A stretch of 64,000 bases of DNA from Butyricicoccus faecihominis (GTDB taxonomy: Bacteria; Bacillota; Clostridia; Oscillospirales; Butyricicoccaceae), in contig NZ_JANGCE010000017.1 of NCBI RefSeq assembly GCF_024462775.1, forward strand, positions 1 through 64,000, given 5' to 3'. Each line of letters begins with the position of its first letter. Positions within the stretch are counted from its first letter, which is position 1. A model generated the notes under the pieces. The model searched no databases and was not told where the DNA came from. It worked only from the letters and a program-made list of their open reading frames with translations. Positions 50,330 through 59,265 of this stretch are shown here, piece after piece. Position numbers and translations under genes: made by a program.

Positions 50330-51217
50330 TTATAGAAAAAGCGATAGCTGCCCATCCCCGTAGCCGCGCTGGTAGCGGCGGATGATATCGCGCATGCGGT
50401 AGAAAAGGCCCGCCTGATCGCACGCGGTGGAGAATAGGTGCCACAGCGCTTTCGCGCGCGGCACGCCGCAGGAATAGCGCGTGCCGTAACGCGCCGCGTA
50501 TTTTTCGCGCAATCCGGGGAACTCCCGGTCCAGCGCTTCGTACAGGTGGGCGCGCTGGCGGTCGCGCATGGTCACGCCGAAGGCGGGGTATATGCCCATC
50601 ACGCCCGCTTCCTTGGCGCTTCTTACAATGGCGCGTATATTTTCCTCGCTGTCGGTCAGCCACGGCAAAACGGGCATCAATAAGATGCAGGTGGGCAGAC
50701 CGGCCTGCGCCAGCCGCGCGAGCGCGTCAAAGCGCTGGGTGGGCGAGGGGGCGCGCGGCTCTATCTTTTTCGCGAGCGCGTCGTCCGTGGTGGTCACGGT
50801 CATTTTGCATAGTACGGGGGCGTTTGCGTGTATTTCACGCAGCACGTCGATATCGCGGCAGATCAGATCGCTCTTGGTGGCGATGGCCGCGCCGAAACCA
50901 TAGGCGGAAATAAGTTCAAGCGCGTGGCGCGTCAGTTCGGTCTCGCGCTCAAACGGGTTATAGGGGTCGCTCATCGCGCCGGTCGCCACCACGCCGGAAC
51001 GCGTTTTGCGGTTCAGATCGCTTCGGATAATGGCAAGCGCGTTTTCCTTTGCGTGCACGGTGTCGAAATCCTCCACCCGGTAGCATTCGGAGCGGCTGTC
51101 GCAATAAATGCAGCCGTGACAGCAGCCGCGGTAGATGTTCATCATATAACGCGCCCCAAACCATGCGCTGGGCGCCTTGGCGTTCGTTACTATGGTTTTG
51201 GCCGGAACGGTCTCCAT
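50330..51217 (-). CDS. Radical SAM protein, SPL-like (Rv2578c family)
   Basis: 295 residues. Cluster motif CxxxCxxC in RGCCHGCIYCDSRSECY (about 28-44), KENALAIIRSDLNRK, GAMSDPYNPFE, ATKSDL and the C-terminal DGQLSLF found in members of this group. Related to spore photoproduct lyase but shorter; members are of unknown reaction, suspected DNA repair. ATG 51217 with GAAAGGGG upstream. Convergent with the second GGDEF gene, 3 bp apart. Confidence 0.88.
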   Translation of the reverse strand: METVPAKTIVTNAKAPSAWFGARYMMNIYRGCCHGCIYCDSRSECYRVEDFDTVHAKENALAIIRSDLNRKTRSGVVATGAMSDPYNPFERETELTRHALELISAYGFGAAIATKSDLICRDIDVLREIHANAPVLCKMTVTTTDDALAKKIEPRAPSPTQRFDALARLAQAGLPTCILLMPVLPWLTDSEENIRAIVRSAKEAGVMGIYPAFGVTMRDRQRAHLYEALDREFPGLREKYAARYGTRYSCGVPRAKALWHLFSTACDQAGLFYRMRDIIRRYQRGYGDGQLSLFL

Positions 51218-51335
51218 GGCGGGAACACCCCTTTCAGCTGTTTTCTCTATTATAACAAAAATTCCGGACAAAGCTTGTCCGGAATCGCATAAAATATATG
51301 AAATGATCCAACCGGTCGGTTGAGATCGAATGATT

Positions 51336-51432
51336 AAAAAAAGAACGCGACATCAGGCCGCACGATTGCACAGCCCCGCCGCGTTTCTTCCGAAAAATAA
51401 AGAGGGTGGATGTCTCTGGTTGTCCACCGAAT
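51336..51432 (-). ncRNA. Candidate small RNA upstream of rpsO
   Basis: A minus-strand promoter (TTGCCT 51463-51468, 18-bp spacer, TATAAT 51439-51444) would start a transcript of about 97 nt. It has a 5' hairpin GGTGGA-N12-TCCACC (51405-51428) and a 3' terminator stem AACGCG/CGCGTT (51344-51385) enclosing a GGCTG/CGGCC hairpin, followed by CTTTTTTT. No start codon with a ribosome binding site lies in between. It is not a 4.5S, 6S or RNase P RNA by motif. It ends before the radical SAM gene. Confidence 0.4.
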
Positions 51433-51438
51433 AAAAGA

Positions 51439-51468
51439 ATTATATCACTTATTGTCTTTTCTAGGCAA
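51439..51468 (-). promoter_or_regulatory. Promoter of the candidate small RNA
   Basis: TTGCCT, 18-bp spacer, TATAAT on the minus strand. Confidence 0.55.
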
Positions 51469-51582
51469 GATTCATATTTTACAAATCGCTTCTTTACAAT
51501 TTGTTTACATCTGTGCAATTCGACAAAAAGCGGCGGAAAATCCATGCAAAAAGCCCTTGCATGTGCAAAATCAAGAAAAAGC

Positions 51583-51611
51583 TTTACAAAATCCCGGCAC
51601 TGTGTTATCAT
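51583..51611 (+). promoter_or_regulatory. Promoter of rpsO
   Basis: TTTACA (51583-51588), 17-bp spacer, TATCAT (51606-51611). It leaves a leader of about 115 nt before rpsO, long enough for an S15-binding structure, though none was recognised. Confidence 0.75.
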
Positions 51612-51731
51612 AATTGTAACTTTGGCCCCGTGCTTAGCCGCCGGATATACAGGGCACGTTCCTACCGTGTCAAGTTTCCCTCCTCCGCGGCCCGGCGCAG
51701 TGGGTAATATTATAATGAGGTGAAAGATACC

Positions 51732-51998
51732 ATGATCCGTAAGGAAGACAAAACCGCTGTAATTGAAGCAAACCGCACCCATGCGACCGACACCGGCTCG
51801 CCGGAAGTCCAGATCGCCATCCTGACCGCGCGCATTCAGGAGCTCACCGAGCACCTGAAGATCCACAAGAAGGATAACCATTCCCGCCGCGGCCTGCTCA
51901 AGATGGTCGGTCAGCGCCGTTCGCTGCTGGCTTACCTGCAGAAGAAGGACATCAACCGTTACCGCGCACTGATCGCCAAGCTCGGCATCCGTAAGTAA
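51732..51998 (+). CDS. rpsO: 30S ribosomal protein S15
   Basis: 88 residues, exactly the family length. Signature [43 protein letters not shown]. Binds the central domain of 16S rRNA early in 30S assembly. ATG 51732 with GAGGTGA 7-8 nt upstream; an in-frame ATG at 51720 overlaps that site. Followed by pnp, the conserved rpsO-pnp order. Confidence 0.98.
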   Translation: MIRKEDKTAVIEANRTHATDTGSPEVQIAILTARIQELTEHLKIHKKDNHSRRGLLKMVGQRRSLLAYLQKKDINRYRALIAKLGIRK

Positions 51999-52007
51999 GA
52001 GAAAAAT

Positions 52008-52028
52008 AGGGGAGCAGTCTGCTCCCCT
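52008..52028 (+). terminator. Terminator or attenuator after rpsO
   Basis: 9-bp stem AGGGGAGCA/TGCTCCCCT with a 3-nt loop, followed by GTTTCTGTATTT. In other bacteria part of the rpsO transcript reads into pnp. Confidence 0.75.
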
Positions 52029-52048
52029 GTTTCTGTATTTCAATGGAA

Positions 52049-52170
52049 GGCGGCCCGCCCGTTTTTTAGCAGTTGAAGGAGAGACAAACCGCAAATTTGC
52101 CGTTCACAGCACACCCGTGAACCGGCAAAACGTTGCCCCTGCTTCAAGTGCTAAAAGCCGCTCGCCGCCC
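52049..52170 (+). promoter_or_regulatory. Long leader hairpin of pnp
   Basis: The rpsO-pnp gap folds into one extended hairpin: GGCGGC pairs with GCCGCC at the base, TTTTAGCAGTTGAAG (52063-52077) with CTTCAAGTGCTAAAA (52142-52156, one mismatch), and TTTGCCG-TTCAC with GTGAA-CCGGCAAA near the tip. In E. coli a similar pnp leader stem is cut by RNase III and lets PNPase repress its own synthesis; the same role here is inferred. Confidence 0.55.
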
Positions 52171-52199
52171 TCCGGGATCAAAAATAAGGAGGACAAACT

Positions 52200-54323
52200 A
52201 TGTCAAACATCAACCACTTTGATTTCAAGGATCACCGCGTTTTTGAAACCACCTACGCCGGCCGCAAGCTGACGGTCGAGACCGGCAAGCTGGCACAGCT
52301 CGCCAACGGCTCGTGTCTGGTGCGCTACGGCGACACCGCCGTGCTCGTCACCGCCACCGCTTCCGCCAAGCCGCGCGACGGCATCGACTTTTTCCCGCTT
52401 TCGGTCGATTTTGAGGAGCGCCTCTACTCCGTTGGCCGCATCCCCGGCTCGTTCATGCGCCGCGAAGGCCGCCCGAGCGAAAAGGCCATTCTGGCTTCCC
52501 GCCAGATCGACCGCCCGATGCGTCCCCTGTTCCCCAAGGACCTGAGAAACGACGTTTCCATCGTCTGCACCGTGCTGGAGAACGATTTTGACAATTCGCC
52601 CGAGGTCGTGTCCCTGCTGGGCGCGTCCATCGCGGTCTCTATTTCCGATATCCCGTTCGACTATGTCGTGGCGGGCGCTTCCGTCGGCCTGATCGACGGT
52701 AAGATGGTTATGAACCCCACCTCCGAGCAGCGCAAGGTCTCCGATATGGAAGTGACCCTGTGCGCCACGAAGGACAAGATCGTCATGATCGAAGCCGGCG
52801 CGAACGAAGTGCCGGAGGATACGATGTTTGACGCTCTGATGGAAGCGCACGAGGAAATCAAGAAGATGTGCGCCTTCATTTCCGATATCAAGGATCAGAT
52901 CGGCAAGCCCAAGTTCGATTACGAGCACCACGACATCGACCATGAGCTGTTCGACAAGCTGGAAGCCGACTGTGTTTCCGAGTTTGAGCGCGTCATGGAT
53001 ACGGACGACAAGACCGTGCGCGACGCGGGCATCCGCGAAGTCGTCGATGCGTTCAAGGCCACCCTTTCCGAGGAATACCTCGCCGAGCACGGCGCGTTCC
53101 TTGACGAGTGCGTGGACAAGCTCGAAAAGAAGATCGTTCGCCGCTGGCTGGCCTCCGGCAAGCGCGTGGACGGCCGCGGCATGGAGGAAGTCCGTCCGCT
53201 GGCCGCCGAAGTCGGCGTGCTGCCCCGCGTACACGGCACCGGCCTATTCACCCGCGGCCAGACGCAGGTGCTCACCCTTTGCACGCTCGGCACGCTGGGC
53301 GACGCGCAGGAGCTGGACACCATCTTTGAAGAAAAAGAAAAGCGCTATATGCACCACTACAACTTCCCGTCCTACTCGGTCGGTGAGACCCGCCCGTCGC
53401 GCGGCCCCGGCCGCCGCGAGATCGGCCACGGCGCGCTTGCTGAGCGCGCGCTGCTGCCCGTGATCCCGCCGGTGAGCGAATTCCCGTACGCGCTACGTCT
53501 GGTATCCGAGGTCGTTTCCTCCAACGGTTCCACCTCGCAGGGCTCGGTCTGCGGCTCCACGCTGGCTCTGATGGACGCCGGCGTGCCGATCAAGGCGCCG
53601 GTAGCCGGTATCTCCTGCGGTCTGATCACGGATGGCGGTCAGGAGACCACCTTTACCGATATTCAGGGCGTTGAGGACTTCTACGGCGATATGGACTTTA
53701 AGGTGGCCGGTACCAAGAAGGGTATCACCGCGATTCAGGTCGATATCAAGGTCGACGGTCTGACCCCGAACATCATCAAGCAGGCGTTTGAAAAGTGCCG
53801 CGTTGCCCGCTATGGCATCCTCGACGAAGTTATGCTGAAGGCGATCGACGCGCCGCGCGCCGATGTTTCCGATTGGGCGCCCAAGATGACCACCATGCAT
53901 ATTCACCCGGATAAGATCCGCGAGGTTATCGGCAAGGGCGGCAGCGTGATCCAGAATATCGTTGCCGAATCCGGCGCAAAGGTCGACATCGAGGACGACG
54001 GCACCATCACCATCGCCGCCATCAAGGCGACCGATGCGGAGAAGGCCAAGAAGATGATCGAAGCCATTGTTAAGGAGCCGGAAGCCGGCGAGATTTACTA
54101 CGGCAAGGTCGTCCGCCTGATGGCGTTCGGCGCGTTTGTCAACCTGCTGCCCGGCAAGGACGGCATGGTTCACATTTCCAAGATGGCCGACCACCGCATT
54201 GAAAAGGTGGAGGACGCTGTTAAGGAAGGCGATATGGTCTGGGTCAAGGTCATGGAGATCGACGACAAGGGCCGCGTCAACCTGTCCATGAAGGACGTCA
54301 AGGAAGAAGAAAAGATCAAGTAA
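52200..54323 (+). CDS. pnp: Polyribonucleotide nucleotidyltransferase (PNPase)
   Basis: 707 residues. 3'-5' phosphorolytic exoribonuclease forming a ring trimer. Two RNase PH domains (about 10-230 and 310-540), the second with SNGSTSQGSVCGSTLALMDAGVP and its catalytic Asp/Lys region; alpha-helical linker between; KH domain (about 553-610, IREVIGKGGSVIQNI); S1 domain (about 620-690, GKVVRLMAFGAFVNLLPGKDGMVHIS). Start ATG 52200 with AAGGAGG upstream. Confidence 0.98.
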   Translation: MSNINHFDFKDHRVFETTYAGRKLTVETGKLAQLANGSCLVRYGDTAVLVTATASAKPRDGIDFFPLSVDFEERLYSVGRIPGSFMRREGRPSEKAILASRQIDRPMRPLFPKDLRNDVSIVCTVLENDFDNSPEVVSLLGASIAVSISDIPFDYVVAGASVGLIDGKMVMNPTSEQRKVSDMEVTLCATKDKIVMIEAGANEVPEDTMFDALMEAHEEIKKMCAFISDIKDQIGKPKFDYEHHDIDHELFDKLEADCVSEFERVMDTDDKTVRDAGIREVVDAFKATLSEEYLAEHGAFLDECVDKLEKKIVRRWLASGKRVDGRGMEEVRPLAAEVGVLPRVHGTGLFTRGQTQVLTLCTLGTLGDAQELDTIFEEKEKRYMHHYNFPSYSVGETRPSRGPGRREIGHGALAERALLPVIPPVSEFPYALRLVSEVVSSNGSTSQGSVCGSTLALMDAGVPIKAPVAGISCGLITDGGQETTFTDIQGVEDFYGDMDFKVAGTKKGITAIQVDIKVDGLTPNIIKQAFEKCRVARYGILDEVMLKAIDAPRADVSDWAPKMTTMHIHPDKIREVIGKGGSVIQNIVAESGAKVDIEDDGTITIAAIKATDAEKAKKMIEAIVKEPEAGEIYYGKVVRLMAFGAFVNLLPGKDGMVHISKMADHRIEKVEDAVKEGDMVWVKVMEIDDKGRVNLSMKDVKEEEKIK

Positions 54324-54333
54324 AGCAAAATAT

Positions 54334-54363
54334 AAGCCGCCGCAAGTTCGCTTGCGGCGGCTT
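54334..54363. terminator. Terminator of pnp (bidirectional with ndk)
   Basis: Perfect 13-bp stem (54334-54346 and 54351-54363) with a TTCG loop, followed by TTTGTTTTTG on the plus strand. Confidence 0.9.
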
Positions 54364-54390
54364 TTTGTTTTTGCGGAGCCGTATCGGCGC

Positions 54391-54795
54391 TTAGAGGTCG
54401 CCGAAAAAGCGGCGGATCTCTATCTCGGCGTTTTCGGGGCTGTCCGAACCGTGGATGATGTTGTAGGTGGTCGAATGCGCGAAGTCGCCGCGGATCGTGC
54501 CGGGCTGCGCGTCCTCGAACTTGGTCGGGCCCATCAGCATGCGCAGGCCGCGCACCGCGTTTTCCCCCTCTACAACCATGGCGAGCACGGGGCCGCTAAC
54601 CATATACGTAACCGTTTCCGGGAAAAAGGGCTTGTCCGCGATGTGGGCGTAATGCTCGCGCAGGATCGCCTCGTCAAGCTGCATGGTCTTCATGTGCGTG
54701 ATGCGGTAGCCCTTGCGCTCGATGCGGGCCAGAATTTCGCCGCTCAGTCCGCGCTGCAAAGCGTCCGGCTTGAGCATGATATACGTTCTTTCCAT
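54391..54795 (-). CDS. ndk: Nucleoside diphosphate kinase
   Basis: 134 residues. Transfers the gamma-phosphate between nucleoside di- and triphosphates through a phospho-His, here in NIIHGSDSPENAEIEI (His about 113). N-terminal ERTYIMLKPDALQRGL. The middle VEGENAVRGLRMLMGPTKFEDAQPGTIRGDF is complete. ATG 54795 with AGGAAGGAG upstream; the longer frame overlaps the neighbouring gene. Confidence 0.97.
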   Translation of the reverse strand: MERTYIMLKPDALQRGLSGEILARIERKGYRITHMKTMQLDEAILREHYAHIADKPFFPETVTYMVSGPVLAMVVEGENAVRGLRMLMGPTKFEDAQPGTIRGDFAHSTTYNIIHGSDSPENAEIEIRRFFGDL

Positions 54796-54872
54796 GAAAA
54801 GCTCCTTCCTTATTGCGTGTATCTCCACTGTAAACGAACGGCGGCTGCTTGTCAAGCGGCGGCGGCTGGTTT

Positions 54873-56189
54873 TCATAGGGCAATCGATACGGCGGCGTCT
54901 TCCGAAAGCGAGAAAACGCGGGTTTGCAGGCGCACATGCGTGAGCCGCCGCAGCTGGTCCGGTGTGAGCGGTTCACGGAAGGATAGGGTGATGTGCACCG
55001 AGCCGTCCTGATGGCTCACCGCGGTATCCACATACGAATCAAAAAGCTCCTCTCCGGTTTGATCCGCGGCAACAGGATAAAGGGCGGGGGGAATGGTCAT
55101 GCCGTCGGGCCGGAAGGTCATCGAAAGGCGGCGGCTGTCCAGCGTAAGCGTTGTAAGCGCGTAGCCGTAAGCATGCAACTCTTTCGGAACGCGGTCGACC
55201 GGGATCAGCATACGGTGGAAGTTGCCGTTCTTTTCAGGGCGCAGCGGCACGATGGTCAATTCGGTGAGCGAGGTGAGATCGCCGAGCAGCTCATAGGTAA
55301 ATCGGTCGGAGACCACATTCGACGCGCGGCGGTATGGGATGCCGTTTCCGTTCTGGTCGCGCAGAGAAAATTCCGGATCCAGATGGCCTGTTCCGCCCAG
55401 CGAATCGTGCAGCGTGAGAAAGCAGCCAAGCGGTGAGCGGTCGACCGCTTCCACTGTAATGGTGTGCGAGTAGAAACCGTCGTTCCACTCAAATACAGTG
55501 CCGGGGGTGTAATGCTCGCTCGGTACGGTCTGGGCGGCGATATCGAACAACCAGCGCGCGCCGTTGCGGGCGGGATCGGACAGGTCTGTCAGTTCCGTAT
55601 GTATTTGCAGTTTCGTGCCGGAGGGGATGGGGGTGTCAAGGCTCAGCCGCTCGAGGGCAATCATTTTGTGACTGCCGTCAAGATAGGAAATACAGTCGAG
55701 CAGGGAAGTGCCGATGTTTTCACCATTTGCAGTCAGGCGAAAGGACATGCCGACGGCTTGCGCCTGCCAAGTGTCGGGCGCGTTTTTATCGTCCGCAACT
55801 ATTTCCTGAACAGTCGGCAGCGCCTTGCGGCTTTGAACCGTGTAAAACAGGGTGCAGGTGTTATCGTCCAGCGCGATCTTTTCAATCGTTAGGGTGTAGC
55901 CGTTTGCTTTGCCGGTCAGGTCCACATCCTGCGCATACTGTTCATACAGGGCGCCCATCTCCATTTGGCGAAACGGGTCGCGGGCGCTTAGATAGTCGAA
56001 GGCGCTCAATACGGCGCAGGCGGTCAGCAAAAGAAGGGCGGCGGCCAGCAGAGCGGCCATATGCGGACGAAACCGGCGGCGCTGCGGCAGGATCGCCAAC
56101 AAAGAATCGGAGCGCGCGGCAAAGCCGGGCGGCAGCGGGCAGTCTTCATACGCGGCGCGGGCGCGCAGGCGCTCATCAAAATCGTTCAT
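54873..56189 (-). CDS. DUF4179-type membrane anti-sigma factor
   Basis: 438 residues. Cytoplasmic N-terminus (1-40), one membrane helix (about 43-63, ALLAAALLLLTACAVLSAF), then a DUF4179 domain (about 75-190, NGYTLTIEKIALDDNTCTLFYTV) and a further beta-rich extracellular domain to the C-terminus. The ATG overlaps the stop of the ECF sigma gene (ATGA), so it is the cognate anti-sigma factor and likely senses an envelope signal. Confidence 0.88.
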   Translation of the reverse strand: MNDFDERLRARAAYEDCPLPPGFAARSDSLLAILPQRRRFRPHMAALLAAALLLLTACAVLSAFDYLSARDPFRQMEMGALYEQYAQDVDLTGKANGYTLTIEKIALDDNTCTLFYTVQSRKALPTVQEIVADDKNAPDTWQAQAVGMSFRLTANGENIGTSLLDCISYLDGSHKMIALERLSLDTPIPSGTKLQIHTELTDLSDPARNGARWLFDIAAQTVPSEHYTPGTVFEWNDGFYSHTITVEAVDRSPLGCFLTLHDSLGGTGHLDPEFSLRDQNGNGIPYRRASNVVSDRFTYELLGDLTSLTELTIVPLRPEKNGNFHRMLIPVDRVPKELHAYGYALTTLTLDSRRLSMTFRPDGMTIPPALYPVAADQTGEELFDSYVDTAVSHQDGSVHITLSFREPLTPDQLRRLTHVRLQTRVFSLSEDAAVSIAL

Positions 56190-56689
56190 GGCGCATCCTC
56201 CTCTAACATGTTTTTGAGTTTGCCGCGCGCGCGGGCGAGACGGGACTTGGCCGTGCCCGTGCGGATGCCCAGCACATGCGCGACTTCGTCAATGGAAAGG
56301 CCGTTATAATAATAGAGCGTGACAAGCGCGCGGCTATCCTCCGGCAGGCGGCATACCGCCTCCCACAAATCGGATATCAGCGGCGCTTCCGCTTCGCCCG
56401 CATAGGGCGCGAGGTCCTCCACATAGGTGACGCGCGCACCCTTGCGGAACTGATCGCGCGCGCAGTTTACCGTGATTTTGAGCAGCCACGAGGTGGCGGC
56501 GCGGTCGTCCCGCAAGCGGCCGAACGCTTGCCATGCGTTCAGCGTCGCTTGGCTGACCGCGTCCTCCGCGTCCGCGTCGCAGGACAAAATAGCGCGGGCG
56601 ACGCGGAACATGGAACGGCGGTTTTGCTCGATCAACGCGACAAACCGCGCTTGGTGCTCGGCGCGAACGGCCATGCTATTTTGTGCCAT
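56186..56689 (-). CDS. ECF sigma factor
   Basis: 167 residues. Region 2 (about 15-85: RSMFRVARAILSCDADAEDAVSQATLNAW, SWLLKITVNCARD) and region 4 (about 110-160: RLPEDSRALVTLYYYNGLSIDEVAHVLGI, GTAKSRLARARGKLK). ATG 56689 with GAGGTGA 4 nt upstream. Unrelated in detail to the sigma factor at 29581-30165, whose partner is RsgI-like rather than DUF4179. Confidence 0.93.
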   Translation of the reverse strand: MAQNSMAVRAEHQARFVALIEQNRRSMFRVARAILSCDADAEDAVSQATLNAWQAFGRLRDDRAATSWLLKITVNCARDQFRKGARVTYVEDLAPYAGEAEAPLISDLWEAVCRLPEDSRALVTLYYYNGLSIDEVAHVLGIRTGTAKSRLARARGKLKNMLEEDAP

Positions 56690-56842
56690 GGTGTCACCTC
56701 GTTTCTTCATTCCCTGATAACCGTAAGATGCGCACGGCACGCGATTGGTTCCCGTAAGATAGAAGTTTTTTGCAAAGAGTCATCAAAAGGACAGATGGCC
56801 GTGTTATACTGGGGGCAGGAAAAAAGAAAGGGGGCCTGCCGA

Positions 56843-57541
56843 ATGGCGTATACGATTTTGCTTGCCGAGGACGAGACCGCGATGCGCGAGGTTATAACCG
56901 ATTATTTTACCGAGAAAAGCGGCGGCGCGCTGCGGATCGTTCCGGCGGCGGACGGCGGCGAGGCGCTGCGGCAAATCGAGGAAACGACGTTTGACCTGTT
57001 GCTGCTCGACATCATGCTGCCGGGAGCGGATGGGTTTACGCTTTGCCGCGCGGCGCGCGAAAAGGGCGACGCGCCCATCCTGTTTGTCACCGCGCGCGAG
57101 GACGAGGCGGACAAGCTGCATGGCTACGGGCTGGGCGCGGACGATTATGTGGTAAAGCCATTTTCGCTCGCCGTGCTGTATGCCAAGGTGCAGGCGCTGC
57201 TGCGCCGCGCCAAGGGGCTGACCCGGGAAGGCAGGCTGACCGTGGGCGCGCTTACGCTCGACCCGGACAGCGGCACGGTTTTCGCGAACGGCGCGCGGCT
57301 CGACCTGCCGCCCAAGGAGTTCGCGCTGCTGCGGCTGCTGATGGAGCAGCGGGGCCAGCTTCTGTCGCGCGAAGCGCTGCTCGTCCGCGTTTGGGGCTGG
57401 GATTTTGACGGCACCGACCGCGTGATCGACAGCCATATCAAAAAGCTGAGAAGGGCGCTCGGCCCGTGTGCGGGATATATCAAAACCGTCGTCAAGGCGG
57501 GCTACCGGTTGGAGGTGGATGAGGATGAAGGGAAAACATAA
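56843..57541 (+). CDS. OmpR/PhoB-family response regulator
   Basis: 232 residues. Receiver with E9-D10, phospho-acceptor Asp56 (LLLLDIMLPG) and KPF near 105; winged-helix output (LPPKEFALLRLLM, DRVIDSHIKKLRRALG, VVKAGYRLEV). ATG 56843 with AAAGGGGG upstream; the longer open frame before it is leader and shadow of the sigma gene. Its last 17 bp overlap the histidine kinase gene. Confidence 0.93.
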   Translation: MAYTILLAEDETAMREVITDYFTEKSGGALRIVPAADGGEALRQIEETTFDLLLLDIMLPGADGFTLCRAAREKGDAPILFVTAREDEADKLHGYGLGADDYVVKPFSLAVLYAKVQALLRRAKGLTREGRLTVGALTLDPDSGTVFANGARLDLPPKEFALLRLLMEQRGQLLSREALLVRVWGWDFDGTDRVIDSHIKKLRRALGPCAGYIKTVVKAGYRLEVDEDEGKT

Positions 57542-59243
57542 GACGTTTTGGGGCTTCTTTTGGCGCGTGTTTGCGGGATTTCTGGCCTTTTGCGTCGCCG
57601 CGATGGCGGGATTTACGTATTTGGCGGCGCAGAGACAACGCGAAATGGATATTTCATCCATGTTGATCGGCGCGAATGAGGCCGCGCGCAGTGTTGGAAA
57701 CGCGCAGCGCTCTGGAGAAATTCATGCTGATGATGAGCGGTTTTCTGATACACTTCAGTCGTTGCTTGCTCGCAAGTATTATGCGGGGGTAGATATCAAG
57801 GCAGAGTTAGCGCTGATTCATAAAAATGGGACGCCGGTTATGGCGACCGGGAACTATTGGCGTGTCTCACGTTCCTATCAAAACGATTGCTTTATCGATC
57901 TTGACCGCTGGCTAACTGAGGAAGAACAGCGCGCTGTCGTGGGCTTTATGATCGATGAGCGGAATAAATCTTTACAGGGAATGCCGCAAGTGGGAGATAT
58001 TCGATATGATATGGTAATTGATGGATGGCTGGATGACGTATTCATGATCCCCAGAAAAATTTATACACGCGCGTTTCGAGTGGAAAAAGTGCACGAAACG
58101 GGCTATAGTGCATCAGGAACAGGTGAGGAAAAAGTACTGTTTGACCGTGCGCCGGAAGGTGTATCCACAGAAGGTCTCACGTATCAGGAAAAGCTATTTG
58201 GTGACAGTGAGATACTGGCCGGCTTATCCGCGGGCCGCAAAAAAATATCGTATGATAATTATGCCGCGCGGAGAGATGATGCCGACCGTCAAGCATTGCG
58301 TAAAAAAGTGCAGGAAGCAAAACCGATTGCCAAAAATGAAATGATATATCAGCCGGAGGGGGAATTGGAAAGCATATGGAAGCTACAAATGATTTACCGT
58401 CGGCTGCCGGTTGATGCATTTGGCAGTGCGGTACAGGAAAGCCCCTACACCGTCGTATACGGCGCGGTATCCTATCCCCTAAAAACGGCAGTGAAACAGC
58501 TGGCGCCGGTTTATGGGCTGTGCTTTGTGATGGTGCTGGTGCTCTCCGCGCTGCTCGCGTGGCGGCTGAACCGGGTGTGGAAAAAGCAAGAGAAGCTGGA
58601 ACAGGTGCGGCGCGACACGACAAACGCGCTCGCGCACGAGCTGAAAACGCCGCTTGCCGTGCTATCGGCCAGCGCCGAACTGCTGCAAAGCGACTTGGCT
58701 GCGGATAAGCGGACGCATTATCTATCCGTCATACAAGAACAGGCCGCGCGGATGGATGGAAGCGTAAAAAAAATGCTCGACCTGTCGCGGCTGGAAGCGG
58801 GCGCGGAGCAGTTGCGCCGCGAACCCCTTTCGCTGGCCGCGCTGGCCGAGGATATGCTGTACGCCGCCGCGCCGCTGACCGAGGGCATGGAAACGCGGGT
58901 CGTTTCTGACGGGGCGGACGAAGCGTTGGCCGACCGCGCGCTATTGACCCGCGCGCTCGACAGCCTGCTGGGCAACGCGGTTCGCTTTACGCCGGTTGGC
59001 GGTCGCATTACCGTGCGCATCGAAAACGGCGTGTGCGCGGTGGAAAACACGGGAGAGCCGATCGGCGAAGATATCCTGCCCCGGCTTTGGATTGCGTATT
59101 ATCAGGGCGACCCCGCCCGGACGGACGAAGGCACCGGGCTTGGTCTTGCGATTGCAAGAGCGGTTTTTGAGCTGCACGGCTATCCCTTTGGCGCGGAAAA
59201 CGGCGCGGACGGCCCACGGTTTTGGTTCCGGTTTGGGAAATAG
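57525..59243 (+). CDS. Membrane sensor histidine kinase with large extracytoplasmic domain
   Basis: 572 residues. Membrane helices about 11-31 and 325-345 enclose a sensor of about 290 residues; no HAMP is evident. HisKA with phospho-acceptor His near 370 (LAHELKTPLAVLSASAELL) and HATPase_c (LGNAVRFTPVGGRI, GTGLGLAIARAV). The DNA coding for the sensor (about 57700-58440) is clearly more AT-rich than the kinase part and its surroundings, which suggests an exchanged sensor domain. ATG 57525 lies 9 nt after GGAGG. Paired with the preceding response regulator. Confidence 0.9.
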   Translation: MKGKHKTFWGFFWRVFAGFLAFCVAAMAGFTYLAAQRQREMDISSMLIGANEAARSVGNAQRSGEIHADDERFSDTLQSLLARKYYAGVDIKAELALIHKNGTPVMATGNYWRVSRSYQNDCFIDLDRWLTEEEQRAVVGFMIDERNKSLQGMPQVGDIRYDMVIDGWLDDVFMIPRKIYTRAFRVEKVHETGYSASGTGEEKVLFDRAPEGVSTEGLTYQEKLFGDSEILAGLSAGRKKISYDNYAARRDDADRQALRKKVQEAKPIAKNEMIYQPEGELESIWKLQMIYRRLPVDAFGSAVQESPYTVVYGAVSYPLKTAVKQLAPVYGLCFVMVLVLSALLAWRLNRVWKKQEKLEQVRRDTTNALAHELKTPLAVLSASAELLQSDLAADKRTHYLSVIQEQAARMDGSVKKMLDLSRLEAGAEQLRREPLSLAALAEDMLYAAAPLTEGMETRVVSDGADEALADRALLTRALDSLLGNAVRFTPVGGRITVRIENGVCAVENTGEPIGEDILPRLWIAYYQGDPARTDEGTGLGLAIARAVFELHGYPFGAENGADGPRFWFRFGK

Positions 59244-59265
59244 AAGAAAAATGCGGCGCACAAAG

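Noticed and set aside
51336-51432. SRP (4.5S) RNA identity for the candidate small RNA
   Set aside because: The conserved GGAAGCAGCC-type SRP loop and asymmetric bulge are absent.
52203-53234. 343-residue minus-strand frame across pnp
   Set aside because: Shadow of the highly GC3-biased pnp gene; no start site or family match.
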